NCBI GenBank assembly: GCA_020635675.1
Contig: JACJZJ010000002.1
Coordinates: 434,001-498,000, forward strand
Reading direction: 5' to 3'
From: Flavobacteriales bacterium
GTDB lineage: Bacteria > Bacteroidota > Bacteroidia > Flavobacteriales_F > PHOS-HE28
DNA: 64,000 nucleotides
A program made the position numbers and the translations under genes. The notes under the pieces are model-generated. The model had not been told where the DNA came from and ran no database searches. It was given only the letters and a program-made list of their open reading frames with translations. Positions 25,240 to 33,937 of the stretch are shown here, piece by piece. Every line of letters begins with the position of its first letter. Positions within the stretch are counted from its first letter, which is position 1.

Positions 25240-26240
25240 TGCCCATTGTGTCCGTTCTGCTTCCTTTTCGGAACGCGGCAGCGACCCTTGATGCCGCGGT
25301 CGTCAGCATTGCCACGCAAACGTTCACCCCGTGGGAACTGCTGCTGATCGACAATGCAAGTGCCGATGCCGGCGCGGACATCGCGCGGCAATGGGCGATG
25401 CGTGACGAACGCATCCATCTGGTCCATGAACCACGGACAGGGATCGCACACGCACTGAACAAAGGACTTCGAACTGCACGCGGCCGCTACATCGCGCGCA
25501 TGGACGCGGATGACATCAGCCTACCCGAACGTCTGGAGCGGCAGATCGCCCATCTTGACGCGCATCCGGAGATCGGCGTTCTGGGAACACGTACGCGCTT
25601 CGTCACGACCGTGGAAAAGAGCAGTGGCATGGCCTGGTTCGTCAACTGGCAGAACACGATCCTCGATCCGCACATGCACTACGTGAAGCGTTTCGTGGAT
25701 GTGCCGCTCGCACATCCTTCGGTCGTGTTCCGCCGAGAGCTGGTGGACGAATACGGCGGGTACGATACGGGGCCCATACCCGAGGACCACGAGCTCTGGT
25801 TGCGTTGGATGGATGCGGGCGTACGTTTCGCCAAACTGCCGGAGGTGTTGGTGGAGTGGCGGGACCACGCCGCCCGCCTGAGCCGCACCCACCCGCACTA
25901 CACCACCGAAGCGTTCTTTGCGCTCAAGGCCAAGTGGATCGCGCGGTGGCTGGACCGGAAATACCATGGCCAGCGACCGGTCATCATCGCCGGAACAAGT
26001 GGGCTATGTGTTGCCCGCGCGCGCTTGTTGGAACAGTTTGGCGTTCGGATCCATGCGTTCACGGACGTGCGTACGCGGGAGGTGGAGGGCTACCGCTTCA
26101 TTCCCGCGATCGACCTGCCCGGACATGGAAAGGCGGTCATCGTGTCGATGATCTCGCAGCGCGGCACGGGAGATCGCATCGCGGAGTTCCTGACCGCCCG
26201 TGGGCTTGTCGAGGGGAGGGATCTTCTGCTTGCGGCGTGA
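25236..26240 (+). CDS. GT2 glycosyltransferase with C-terminal Rossmann-like domain
   Basis: 334 residues. Residues 1-225 form a GT-A family 2 domain: VSVLLPFRNAAATLDAAVVS, LLIDNASADAGADI, the DxD-type metal site in YIARMDADDISLPER, and a GPIPEDHELWLRWMDAG acceptor region. Residues ~245-334 (RPVIIAGTSGLCVARARLLE then IHAFTDVRTREVEGYRF) look like a small Rossmann unit of the sort fused to some glycosyltransferases or acyltransferase sensors; its ligand is unknown. No membrane segments. It probably adds a sugar to a surface glycan. Overlaps uvrC by 4 bp. Confidence 0.82.
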   Translation: MMPIVSVLLPFRNAAATLDAAVVSIATQTFTPWELLLIDNASADAGADIARQWAMRDERIHLVHEPRTGIAHALNKGLRTARGRYIARMDADDISLPERLERQIAHLDAHPEIGVLGTRTRFVTTVEKSSGMAWFVNWQNTILDPHMHYVKRFVDVPLAHPSVVFRRELVDEYGGYDTGPIPEDHELWLRWMDAGVRFAKLPEVLVEWRDHAARLSRTHPHYTTEAFFALKAKWIARWLDRKYHGQRPVIIAGTSGLCVARARLLEQFGVRIHAFTDVRTREVEGYRFIPAIDLPGHGKAVIVSMISQRGTGDRIAEFLTARGLVEGRDLLLAA

Positions 26241-26285
26241 TGTTCGTCACCGTTCGCGAGCCCGATCGCGACCGAATTTGGCCGC

Positions 26286-27884
26286 ATGTTGAAGCGTTCG
26301 TTCTTCACGGTCTCCGTGTGCCTCTCCATCCCTTCGGCCGATGCCCAGATCGAGGGCCGGGGTCTTGTTCTTGAGGAGGTCTCGATCCCTGGCATGCCCG
26401 GGTTGCAGGCCTTTGCCTGGGGACAGCATGATGGCCAGTGGTTGCTGATCGGCGGGCGAACGGACGGTCTGCACCGTCGACAACCTCCCTTCACCTTCCT
26501 GGCCTCCGACAACAATACCTCCGCATGGGTCGTGGACCCCGTGTTGGAGCAGGTCTGGTCCACCCCCCTGAGCGGTCTTCCGACAGCGCTGTACGAACAG
26601 TTGCAAAGCACGAACATGGAGTTCCAGCAGCGTGGGGACGTGTTGTACATGATCGGCGGCTACGGGTATTCCGGCACGGCGGGCGACCACGTCACCCACG
26701 CTCGGATCACGGCCGTTGATGTATCGAGCTGCATCAGCGCCATCAAGACCGGTGGCGCCATCGCCCCCTTCTTCCGAAGCCTGGCGGATACCCGGATGCA
26801 GGTAACAGGCGGCCAGCTTGGCATGGAAGGGGGCCACTTCCTGCTCGTGGGTGGTCAGCGCTTCATGGGACGGTACAATCCGATCGGGCCCGATTTCGGT
26901 CCGGGGTTCGAGCAGCAATACACGAATGCAATCCGCAGTTTCGAGGTGACCGACGACGGCACCACACTGGGTATCCTGGACTATACCGAGGTGATCGACA
27001 CCACGGATCTCCACCGGCGCGACTACAACATGTTACCACAGGTGTTTCCGGACGGCTCGTTCGGGCATACCGTGTTCTCCGGTGTCTTTCGTTATGACCA
27101 GGACCTGCCTTGGCTGAACACCGTCGACCTGCACGGAACTTCCTTTTCGGTGGTCCCGGACTTCGAACAGTTGTTGAACCAATACCATACGGCCCATCTG
27201 GCCGCGTGGGACAGCCTCGCCAACAGCATGTCGAACGTCTTTTTCGGCGGCATTGGCGAGTTCTTTTTCGATCAGAACGGGGTGCTGTGGGACGACCCCA
27301 ACGTACCCTTCGTTCGAACGATCAGTCTGGTCCGACGGGACCTGAACGGGGAGCTGACCGAGACCGCCATCGGCGACATGCCCGGATTGCTGGGGGCCGC
27401 AGGCGAATTCATTCCCTGGCAGGAGGCGCCCTTCGATGCGAACGGGATGCTCCGGCTCCATGACCTGGCCGGCGACACCATATTGGTCGGACACATCGTG
27501 GGAGGTATCGAGAGCTCCGCGGAGAACATTTTCTTCGTGAACACCGGCACACAGAGCGACGCCGCCCCAAGGGTATTCCGGGTGTACCTGACCTCGCTTG
27601 CAACGAAGGTGCCTGACCTCACGGAAATGGACGGCGCGCTAATCGCCATCGAGGGTCCGATGGACGGCGCTGCTTTGCGCGTTAGGATCACCCTTCCGGA
27701 GCGATCCTCCATCCAGCTGCTCGTGCTCGATGCGTCCGGACGGAGCCTGCGAACGGTGTTCCAAGGCCTGATGCCTGCCGGTCAACGCGTTTTATCCGTT
27801 CCAGTGGACGATCTGCCTTCGGGGGCGTTCCTGCTGGAGTTGACCGGAAGCGCGGGAACACGTTCACTTCGGTTCGTCCGTTGA
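26286..27884 (+). CDS. Secreted protein with possible beta-propeller and type IX-like C-terminus
   Basis: 532 residues; not assigned to a named family. A signal peptide runs to SADAQ. The body has repeated short strands with GG pairs (LLIGGRTDGLHRR, VLYMIGGYGYSG, FLLVGGQRF, VFFGGIGEFFF), as in Kelch-type propellers. The last ~75 residues (LRVRITLPERSSIQLLVLDA, then GRSLRTVFQGLMPAGQ, ending GTRSLRFVR) follow the short type IX sorting domain with its typical final Arg-rich strand. Surface-located or released. Single gene; begins 45 bp after the glycosyltransferase and is convergent with the small gene at 27890. Confidence 0.75.
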   Translation: MLKRSFFTVSVCLSIPSADAQIEGRGLVLEEVSIPGMPGLQAFAWGQHDGQWLLIGGRTDGLHRRQPPFTFLASDNNTSAWVVDPVLEQVWSTPLSGLPTALYEQLQSTNMEFQQRGDVLYMIGGYGYSGTAGDHVTHARITAVDVSSCISAIKTGGAIAPFFRSLADTRMQVTGGQLGMEGGHFLLVGGQRFMGRYNPIGPDFGPGFEQQYTNAIRSFEVTDDGTTLGILDYTEVIDTTDLHRRDYNMLPQVFPDGSFGHTVFSGVFRYDQDLPWLNTVDLHGTSFSVVPDFEQLLNQYHTAHLAAWDSLANSMSNVFFGGIGEFFFDQNGVLWDDPNVPFVRTISLVRRDLNGELTETAIGDMPGLLGAAGEFIPWQEAPFDANGMLRLHDLAGDTILVGHIVGGIESSAENIFFVNTGTQSDAAPRVFRVYLTSLATKVPDLTEMDGALIAIEGPMDGAALRVRITLPERSSIQLLVLDASGRSLRTVFQGLMPAGQRVLSVPVDDLPSGAFLLELTGSAGTRSLRFVR

Positions 27885-27889
27885 ACCGT

Positions 27890-28126
27890 TCAAGGGGATA
27901 TGATGCGCTCCGCCCGCTTCGGACGCAGCGCGTCCCGCACGGTCCGCATATGCGCCTCTTCACATTCGAGAGTGGCCACACATCGCGCCGGGAAGGCGCT
28001 GGTCCACGTGCGTGGTCGTGTGATCCCTTCCCGGTAGCAGAACTCCTCCACGTGCCGGCAGAAATGTTCCGCGGTGGGTACCGCATCCGGGCCGAAGAAG
28101 TCCCAATGGAAACGGACCAGGGCCAT
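27890..28126 (-). CDS. Small conserved hypothetical protein
   Basis: 78 residues, starting with MALVRFHWDFFGPDAVPTAEH and containing two His-rich acidic helices and CVATLECEEAHMRTVRDALR. No catalytic motif or membrane segment. It resembles a small uncharacterised protein group in Bacteroidota that I cannot name. Its ATG shares a base with the gpsA stop (TAATG), so it is translated from the gpsA transcript; this tight link argues that the frame is real. A longer reading of the frame to 28252 lies inside gpsA and is not supported. Confidence 0.6.
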   Translation of the reverse strand: MALVRFHWDFFGPDAVPTAEHFCRHVEEFCYREGITRPRTWTSAFPARCVATLECEEAHMRTVRDALRPKRAERIISP

Positions 28127-29121
28127 TACGCGAGCTTTTCGCTGAGATCGCGCATCACCACGATCGGCGGCGCGCCTTGATACAGCATGCGGTAGGTCGC
28201 TTCGGTGATCGGCATGTCCGCCCGGAACCGTTGATTGATCTTGTGTACGCACTTCACCGCATAGTAGCCTTCGGCCACCATGTTCATCTCCAGCTGCGCC
28301 GCCTTCACGCTGTATCCCTTGCCGATCATGTTCCCGAATTCGCGGTTGCGGCTGAAGGTGGAGTAGGCCGTCACCAGGAGGTCACCGAGGTACGCGGGTT
28401 CGTTGATGTCACGGGTGATGGGATGTACGGCCGCCACGAACCGCTCGATCTCCTGGATCGCGCGGCTCACCAGCACCGCCCGGAAGTTATCGCCATAGCC
28501 CAGACCCACGCTGATCCCGGCCGCCACCGCGATCACGTTCTTGAGGATCGCTGCGTATTCGGTCCCATAAATGTCGTCGCTAAGCGTGGTGCGCATGAAG
28601 CGTCCGTTCAGGGCCTCGCCCATGGCAGCTGCTTTGGTGGCGTCCTGGGATGCGATGGTCAGGTAGCTGAGGCGTTCCATCGCGACCTCCTCCGCGTGAC
28701 AGGGACCGCAGATCACGCCAAAGTCCTTTTCCGCCACCTTCCAATGGGTGAAAAGGTACTCCCCGACGATCTGGTCCGTCTGTGGCACGATGCCCTTCAC
28801 GGCGCTGAACAGGGTCTTCCCTTGCAATGCATCCGGCGCCAGTGTGCCCAAAGTGTCCATTACGAATGCACTGGGTACGGCGAGCACCAGGGTGTCCGCC
28901 TCCCGGACGACCTGTGCCAGGTCGGTGTGCATCGCCAGGCGTGACACATCGAACTGTGCCGCGCTGATGTAGTTCGGGTTGTGCCCGTAGCGTTGGATGT
29001 GGTCGATCGCCGCCTGTCCGCGCAACCACCAGCCGACCGGTGCGTTGTTCTGGGCCAGCAGTTTCACCAGGGCCGTGCCCCAGGAACCACCGCCGATCAC
29101 CGTCACCCTGCCGACCGCCAT
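28126..29121 (-). CDS. gpsA: NAD(P)-dependent glycerol-3-phosphate dehydrogenase
   Basis: 331 residues. Makes sn-glycerol 3-phosphate from dihydroxyacetone phosphate for phospholipid synthesis. The N-terminal nucleotide loop is VTVIGGGSWGTALVKLL; ADTLVLAVPSAFV and FSAVKGIVPQTDQIVGEYL follow; the catalytic lysine region is EYAAILKNVIAVAAGI; the C-terminal substrate part has LGDLLVTAYSTFSRNREFG. Length is normal. The start codon shares a base with the stop of the M28 peptidase gene (TGATG), so the order M28 peptidase, gpsA, small protein looks like one operon. Confidence 0.95.
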   Translation of the reverse strand: MAVGRVTVIGGGSWGTALVKLLAQNNAPVGWWLRGQAAIDHIQRYGHNPNYISAAQFDVSRLAMHTDLAQVVREADTLVLAVPSAFVMDTLGTLAPDALQGKTLFSAVKGIVPQTDQIVGEYLFTHWKVAEKDFGVICGPCHAEEVAMERLSYLTIASQDATKAAAMGEALNGRFMRTTLSDDIYGTEYAAILKNVIAVAAGISVGLGYGDNFRAVLVSRAIQEIERFVAAVHPITRDINEPAYLGDLLVTAYSTFSRNREFGNMIGKGYSVKAAQLEMNMVAEGYYAVKCVHKINQRFRADMPITEATYRMLYQGAPPIVVMRDLSEKLA

Positions 29122-30794
29122 CAGAATTGGATGTCTGCCTGCATCTCCTTGCCGTCACGCAGTACGGTCACCTTGGTGGCATCACCCTTCTTGAACATGC
29201 TGAGCCCCTTCATGTAGCTCATCATGTCGATCACCTCCGCATCACCAAGCTTGATCACCACGTCGCCCGGCTTGAGGCCGGCATGCGAGGCCGGTTTCCC
29301 GTCCGTCACCCCATCGATACGCATCCCGCGACCATCGAACATGTAGTCGGGTACCACGCCCAGCGTCACGGTGAAGCGCGGGGTCTTGGAGGTGTCCGCG
29401 TCCTGCGTCCTGGTGAAGGCGAGCTTGCCGTTGTCGTTCAAGGTGGTGATGGCCGCCTCGATGTAGCGCACGACGCTCAACAGGCCGGGATAGTTGATCT
29501 TCTCCTCGTCATCGCTGGGTTTGTGGTAGTCCTCGTGCGCGCCGGTGAAGAAGTGCAGCACCGGAATGTCCTTCAGATAGAACGATGTATGGTCACTGGG
29601 ACCGATGCCGCCCTCGGATGTCTTGATCTTCAAATCGCCCGCCGTCAGTCCGTCCACTTCGGCCCACGCTGGGGAGGTGCCCACGCCGTTGATCTCCAGA
29701 TCACGCGTGGAGTCCATGCGACCCACCATGTCCAGGTTGATCATGTAGTTGATCCGATCGAGGGGCACCGTGGGGTGCTTGGTCCAGTAGTTCGATCCGT
29801 ACAATCCTTTTTCCTCACCACTGAAGGCGAGGAAGAGGTAGTCGTTCGCGCGGGCCTCGTCCATCTCGGTGAGGTCGCGTGCGAGTTGCAGCATGGCGGC
29901 CACGCCGCTGGCATTGTCGTCGGCACCGTTGTGGATCGCCGGTTCGCCACGCCACAGGCTTCCTTCACCGCCATAACCCAGGTGGTCCAGATGCGCTCCG
30001 ATCACTACGACACCATCCTTCCCATTGTCGAGCATGCCTACCAGGTTATGGGCGGTCATCTCGGGCCGATCGATGTCGATGCCGATCGCACAGGGGTTGT
30101 TGTCCGGAAGGAGGGTCTTGTACCGATCCCCTTTCAGGAAGACCACAGGCACGCCGATGGGTTGCATTTTCGGCGAGAGCTCGGCCGACGGATCCTCGGC
30201 ATCCGGATCGTCATTGTACAGCACCACCGCTACGGCACCCAGTTCCATGGCCTTGTGCACACGGTCTTCCAGGTCGTTGTACGCAAGGTATTTCGAGTGC
30301 GGGTGGATCCCATCGGGTGAACTGACGGAGAGCGCTACGCACCTCCCCTTGGGGTCCTTGCCGGCATAGTCATCATAATCCAGCTCAGGGGCCTGGATGC
30401 CATAGCCGCATTTGATCGTCTTGCCCAACACCTGCCCGTTCGAGGACCAGGTCAACGGATACCATTCTTCACCGACCTTCAGTTTCCTGCGACCGATCTG
30501 CAATGCGTTCTTCGCGCCGAGCATGGGCTGTCCCGCGAAATGGAACGGCTGGTCGTAGGTGGCGCTGTCGCCATACGGCATCAGGCCGATGCTTGAGAAT
30601 TTCTGGACCACGTAGTCATCCGCGAGCCGCTCCCCCGAAGTGCCTGCTTCACGTCCCTCAAGCCGATCGCTGGCGAGGTATTGGATGTCGTACTTCATCT
30701 GGTCCATCGCATCCTGATCACCCATCATCTGCGCGGCGAGCGGCACGGGCAAGGAGCAGACCAGGAGCGATGCGATCGGGAGGGTCCTCTTCAT
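29121..30794 (-). CDS. Secreted M28 metallopeptidase with PDZ domain
   Basis: 557 residues with signal peptide MKRTLPIASLLVCSLPVPLA(AQ). An early protease-associated-like domain (residues ~110-200, with GYGIQAPELDYDDYAGKD) precedes the M28 catalytic domain. All expected zinc and base residues are visible: GAHLDHLG, NGADDNASGVAAML, FSGEEKGLYGS, INLDMVGRMD and GPSDHTSFYL. The last ~95 residues are a PDZ domain (GMRIDGVTDGKPASHAGLKP then GDVVIKLGDAEV). It is an aminopeptidase of the periplasm or outer surface. Start 30794 was chosen for the signal peptide and because a perfect promoter box ends 6 nt before it. First gene of the operon with gpsA. Confidence 0.93.
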   Translation of the reverse strand: MKRTLPIASLLVCSLPVPLAAQMMGDQDAMDQMKYDIQYLASDRLEGREAGTSGERLADDYVVQKFSSIGLMPYGDSATYDQPFHFAGQPMLGAKNALQIGRRKLKVGEEWYPLTWSSNGQVLGKTIKCGYGIQAPELDYDDYAGKDPKGRCVALSVSSPDGIHPHSKYLAYNDLEDRVHKAMELGAVAVVLYNDDPDAEDPSAELSPKMQPIGVPVVFLKGDRYKTLLPDNNPCAIGIDIDRPEMTAHNLVGMLDNGKDGVVVIGAHLDHLGYGGEGSLWRGEPAIHNGADDNASGVAAMLQLARDLTEMDEARANDYLFLAFSGEEKGLYGSNYWTKHPTVPLDRINYMINLDMVGRMDSTRDLEINGVGTSPAWAEVDGLTAGDLKIKTSEGGIGPSDHTSFYLKDIPVLHFFTGAHEDYHKPSDDEEKINYPGLLSVVRYIEAAITTLNDNGKLAFTRTQDADTSKTPRFTVTLGVVPDYMFDGRGMRIDGVTDGKPASHAGLKPGDVVIKLGDAEVIDMMSYMKGLSMFKKGDATKVTVLRDGKEMQADIQF

Positions 30795-30800
30795 GGCCCG

Positions 30801-30808
30801 CAAAGATA
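30801..30808 (-). promoter_or_regulatory. -7 promoter box of the M28 peptidase-gpsA operon
   Basis: Minus-strand TATCTTTG (30808 to 30801), exact TAnnTTTG, 6 nt before the ATG at 30794. Identical in sequence to the ileS box. Confidence 0.6.
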
Positions 30809-30861
30809 CTCCCGGGGTACCCGGGGCCTGTCCGGCGCGTTCTTTGTGCGGAACCCGTACC

Positions 30862-31083
30862 ATGAAAAAGCTCCTTGTCGCACTGGCCGGCATCCTGGCC
30901 TTCCTCTACCTGATGAACCCGACCCTCGGCATTTTCGAACTGCTTCCGGACAACATCCCCTTGGTCGGAAACCTTGATGAAGCCACGGCGACCATGGTGT
31001 TGCTGGCCGTGCTGCGGTATTTCGGATGGGACCTTACCGACCTGTTCCGGCCCGCACAGCCCAAGTTGGCAGCGAGGCAGTGA
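30862..31083 (+). CDS. Small membrane protein, DUF1232/YkvA-like
   Basis: 73 residues: a first hydrophobic segment (KKLLVALAGILAFLYLM), then NPTLGIFELLPDNIPLVGNL followed by an amphipathic segment with VLLAVLRYFGWDL. The LPDNIPLVGNLDEA stretch matches the DUF1232 core, which has IPDFIPVLGLLDD in better-known members. Function unknown; such proteins are small membrane or membrane-associated proteins found beside many housekeeping genes. Its start is 67 bp from the divergent M28 gene, and the following lipoprotein gene begins 35 bp after its stop. Confidence 0.65.
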   Translation: MKKLLVALAGILAFLYLMNPTLGIFELLPDNIPLVGNLDEATATMVLLAVLRYFGWDLTDLFRPAQPKLAARQ

Positions 31084-31118
31084 TACCTCGGACGCGCGGG
31101 AAGGCGATCTTCGGGGCC

Positions 31119-32960
31119 ATGCTGCTCCGAAAGATCCTCTTGTTCCTCGCTCTTGGCCTTCTTGCTTGTTCCCCCCCCCACGGTGGGCCGGCTGCGCTCG
31201 ATCCTCCCGGCGACGATATCCCGATGGATGTCCTCTTCGCGCAGGACCACCGCGATGTGGTATCGCTTTGCGCCTTTCTTTTGGACACCAACGCCACCGT
31301 GCGACGCGACGCCGCGATCGCCCTGGCAAGCGTGCAGGACACTGCGGCCAGTGCTTGCCTGACCAAAGCCCTTGACGACCCCGACGCTCTAGTGCGACGC
31401 AATGCGTTGTTCGCATTGAGCTTCATCGCGGACAGCATCCTGCTGCAACAGATCATCACGACCGCGGATGCCGAACCGGATACGGCCATTTCCCGCGTGA
31501 TGCACGAGGCCGTGTTCCGCGCCGAACTGCGTGCGCGACCACGGGATGCCGCTTTCCTGATCAGCTATCTGGAGAGCACCGATCGCGACATCCGCACCCG
31601 CGCAGCGCAAACATTGGCGCGTTTGCCACAGGAGCAATTGGTCCCGGCAACGGATGACATCCTGCATGCGTTCGAGGTGGAACGCGACCCCAACGTGCGC
31701 ATGTTCCTGGTAGGTGCCTTAGGACATGGCACGACCCCGGAGGTGATCCAGCTGCTCAAGCGGCTCGGAACGAACGACCCTTTGCCGATGATCCGTGTCG
31801 CGGCCGTTCGGGCGCTGAGTGCGTCACGTGATGCCGCCCTTGCCGGTTACTTGTTCGACCGGACCAATGACTCCGCGAGCAGCGTGCGCCAAGCCGCCTT
31901 GGAGCAACTTGAGCGCCTGCCTCCTCCCTTGGATGGTGAAGCCGCCTGGCGCGCGGGTCAGCAACATGATCGGTTGGCGATCAAGATCGCCCTGTACGGT
32001 ATCGCGCTGCGTGATGGCGACGAAGGCACACGCAATGCCGCGCGGTTGCTGATGCGCAGCATGGCCGAACAGGATCTCGGCCCCTACCGCAACGCGGACC
32101 TGATCACGGCGATGGCGTGGGACCCGGACGAGGATCGGTCGGGCGAGCTACGGGCGATCCTCCATGCCCCGCGCACTCCTCCGGAAAAACAGGCGGCCTT
32201 CTCGGCCTTGTTGCGGATCGCCGGCAACGCTGAAGGATCGACGACCAACATCACACCAGCCAGTGCCATACGCGATGCGCTGAGCACCCACGATGCCGGC
32301 CTCATCGCCGCTGGCTGTGAGACCTTGGCCGGCATGGACAGCACACAGGTCCGTGAGGCCCTGGGGAACGGCATGATCAAGGAGGCGCGGACCGCATTGC
32401 ATCCCATCCGCGATCTCGAGACGATCCAATTGCTCGATGACGCCGAAGCGCAACTGGCCGGTCGACCAAGGCCGATGCACACTGCCCCACCCTTCAACCA
32501 TCCGATCCACCGCGACCGGCTTTCCTACCTGCAGCAGGACCAGAAATACCGCATCGCGACGACGAAAGGCGACATCATCCTGGCCATCGAGCCCGATGCG
32601 GCGCCTGGCACATCCGCGGCCTTCGACTCCTTGGTCGCTGCGGGGTATTACGATGGCAAGGCCTTTCATCGGATCGTCCCGGACTTCGTCGCGCAAGGCG
32701 GTTGTCCACGCGGCGACGGTTATGGCGGCATGAATTGGACGATGCGCACGGAGATCGGCCTGCGCGGTTTCACCCCCGGCGCGGTAGGTGTGGCCTCCGC
32801 CGGACGCGATACGGAAAGCTGCCAGTTCTTCCTCATGCTGGCGCCCGCGCCCCACCTGGATGGTCGTTACACACGCTTTGCGCACGTTGTGAGCGGTATG
32901 GATGTGGCGGAGATGCTCGAGGTGGGTGATATCATGGTCCATATCGCCCGCACGGACTAG
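31119..32960 (+). CDS. Lipoprotein with HEAT repeats fused to a cyclophilin-type PPIase
   Basis: 613 residues. A lipoprotein signal ends in the lipobox LGLLACSP. Residues ~45-440 are helical HEAT-like repeats (VRRDAAIALASVQDTAASAC, VRRNALFALSFIAD, IRTRAAQTLARL, VRQAALEQLERL). From about 470 a cyclophilin domain follows: YRIATTKGDIILAIEPDAAP, FHRIVPDFVAQGGCPRGDG, the SCQFFLMLAPAPHLDGRYT core and FAHVVSGMDVAEML. The catalytic Arg/Phe/Gln pattern of cyclophilins is largely present (FHR and QFF). It would fold or hold client proteins at the inner face of the outer membrane or in the periplasm; HEAT repeats suggest protein binding. The architecture is unusual; a second, stand-alone secreted cyclophilin lies at 58626. 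Confidence 0.85.
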   Translation: MLLRKILLFLALGLLACSPPHGGPAALDPPGDDIPMDVLFAQDHRDVVSLCAFLLDTNATVRRDAAIALASVQDTAASACLTKALDDPDALVRRNALFALSFIADSILLQQIITTADAEPDTAISRVMHEAVFRAELRARPRDAAFLISYLESTDRDIRTRAAQTLARLPQEQLVPATDDILHAFEVERDPNVRMFLVGALGHGTTPEVIQLLKRLGTNDPLPMIRVAAVRALSASRDAALAGYLFDRTNDSASSVRQAALEQLERLPPPLDGEAAWRAGQQHDRLAIKIALYGIALRDGDEGTRNAARLLMRSMAEQDLGPYRNADLITAMAWDPDEDRSGELRAILHAPRTPPEKQAAFSALLRIAGNAEGSTTNITPASAIRDALSTHDAGLIAAGCETLAGMDSTQVREALGNGMIKEARTALHPIRDLETIQLLDDAEAQLAGRPRPMHTAPPFNHPIHRDRLSYLQQDQKYRIATTKGDIILAIEPDAAPGTSAAFDSLVAAGYYDGKAFHRIVPDFVAQGGCPRGDGYGGMNWTMRTEIGLRGFTPGAVGVASAGRDTESCQFFLMLAPAPHLDGRYTRFAHVVSGMDVAEMLEVGDIMVHIARTD

Positions 32961-32982
32961 TCCGGTCACCTGGTATCCGGAC
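32960..32982. terminator. Hairpin between convergent genes
   Basis: GTCCGG (32960-32965) pairs with CCGGAC (32977-32982) across 11 nt. It starts at the last base of the HEAT/cyclophilin stop codon and could act in both directions. No clear T-run. Confidence 0.4.
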
Positions 32983-32998
32983 CAAAGAACAGCACCCC

Positions 32999-33937
32999 CT
33001 ATCGGCGATCGGGGAACAAAGCCGTCCATTCCCTTCCCAACCTTTCGCTGAAGACCTGGGCCCCCGTGTAGTTGACGTGCGAGGTGTTCAGAAAGTCGAC
33101 ATCGGGCAATTCGTCCCTGGAGTGGTCCAGGACCGTCACATTCACCAGGCTGTCCAAACCCGCGAGGTAAGCCTGCGCAGCGCCCAGGTCCTTGAAATTG
33201 GTGAAATAGGACCGGTGGTAGGGGGCGGCCACGATGATGATCCGTCGATCGGTGGAGCGGACCAGGTCCAGGAAGACCGAATCCTTCCCCTGGGGGTCGA
33301 TCCATCGCATCTGTGTCGCCAGGCGCCGACGGACCTGTTCCTGGAAGCGGGACCGATCATGGCGACCGTTGTCGAACACGCCACCGGCAGAGCGGACATT
33401 GCCCTTGGAGCGCTCCCCGAGCAGGGCCTTCAGATAGTCGTCATACAACCCGAAGAACCGCAGACCGGGGAACCGATGGTACCAGTGCAGCTCTTCCGCG
33501 ACATAGGCACGCACCGTCGGGTGTTCCAGGTTCGGAACGAAGTGGGCCATGTTCCCCACCTTGTGTTGGAAGAACTCGAAATCCCAATTGATGAGGATCG
33601 GGGTCCGGCGCTCCTTGCGAAGCTCTTCGGCCAGCATCACTTCCACCAGTTCATGCTCTGTCTTCTCGATACCGTAATCGAAGGCGTGTGCGTCGATCCG
33701 TTCAGGAACGTACGAGCCCGCCGCGCGCGACGAACCAAGGATCGGCACTTCGTCCGGGGCGTTCCCGGTGAACATGCGATGCACCTTGTACGCGCCGGCG
33801 GAGCGTGCCGGGAGGATGAGGAACCGCATCGCCAGCAGGTCCATCAACCAGCAGCCCAGCACGATCCCCGCCATCACGGGAAGCAGCAACCGGGTGAACG
33901 CCCGCCTAGAACTGGAAGTAGATGAACTCTCCGCCAT
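32999..33937 (-). CDS. SGNH/DltD-like membrane-anchored protein, partner of an MBOAT acyltransferase
   Basis: 312 residues: one N-terminal membrane anchor (TRLLLPVMAGIVLGCWLMDL), then a periplasmic domain with the nucleophile-type motif PILGSSRAAGSYVPE and a late FLNTSHVNYTGAQVFSERL that provides the His and nearby residues of SGNH esterases/acyltransferases. The pattern resembles the AlgX/AlgJ or DltD-type partners that take acyl groups from an MBOAT protein and place them on an extracellular glycan. The first 32 bp overlap the 3' end of the MBOAT gene in another frame. The polymer modified here is unknown. Confidence 0.7.
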   Translation of the reverse strand: MAESSSTSSSRRAFTRLLLPVMAGIVLGCWLMDLLAMRFLILPARSAGAYKVHRMFTGNAPDEVPILGSSRAAGSYVPERIDAHAFDYGIEKTEHELVEVMLAEELRKERRTPILINWDFEFFQHKVGNMAHFVPNLEHPTVRAYVAEELHWYHRFPGLRFFGLYDDYLKALLGERSKGNVRSAGGVFDNGRHDRSRFQEQVRRRLATQMRWIDPQGKDSVFLDLVRSTDRRIIIVAAPYHRSYFTNFKDLGAAQAYLAGLDSLVNVTVLDHSRDELPDVDFLNTSHVNYTGAQVFSERLGREWTALFPDRR

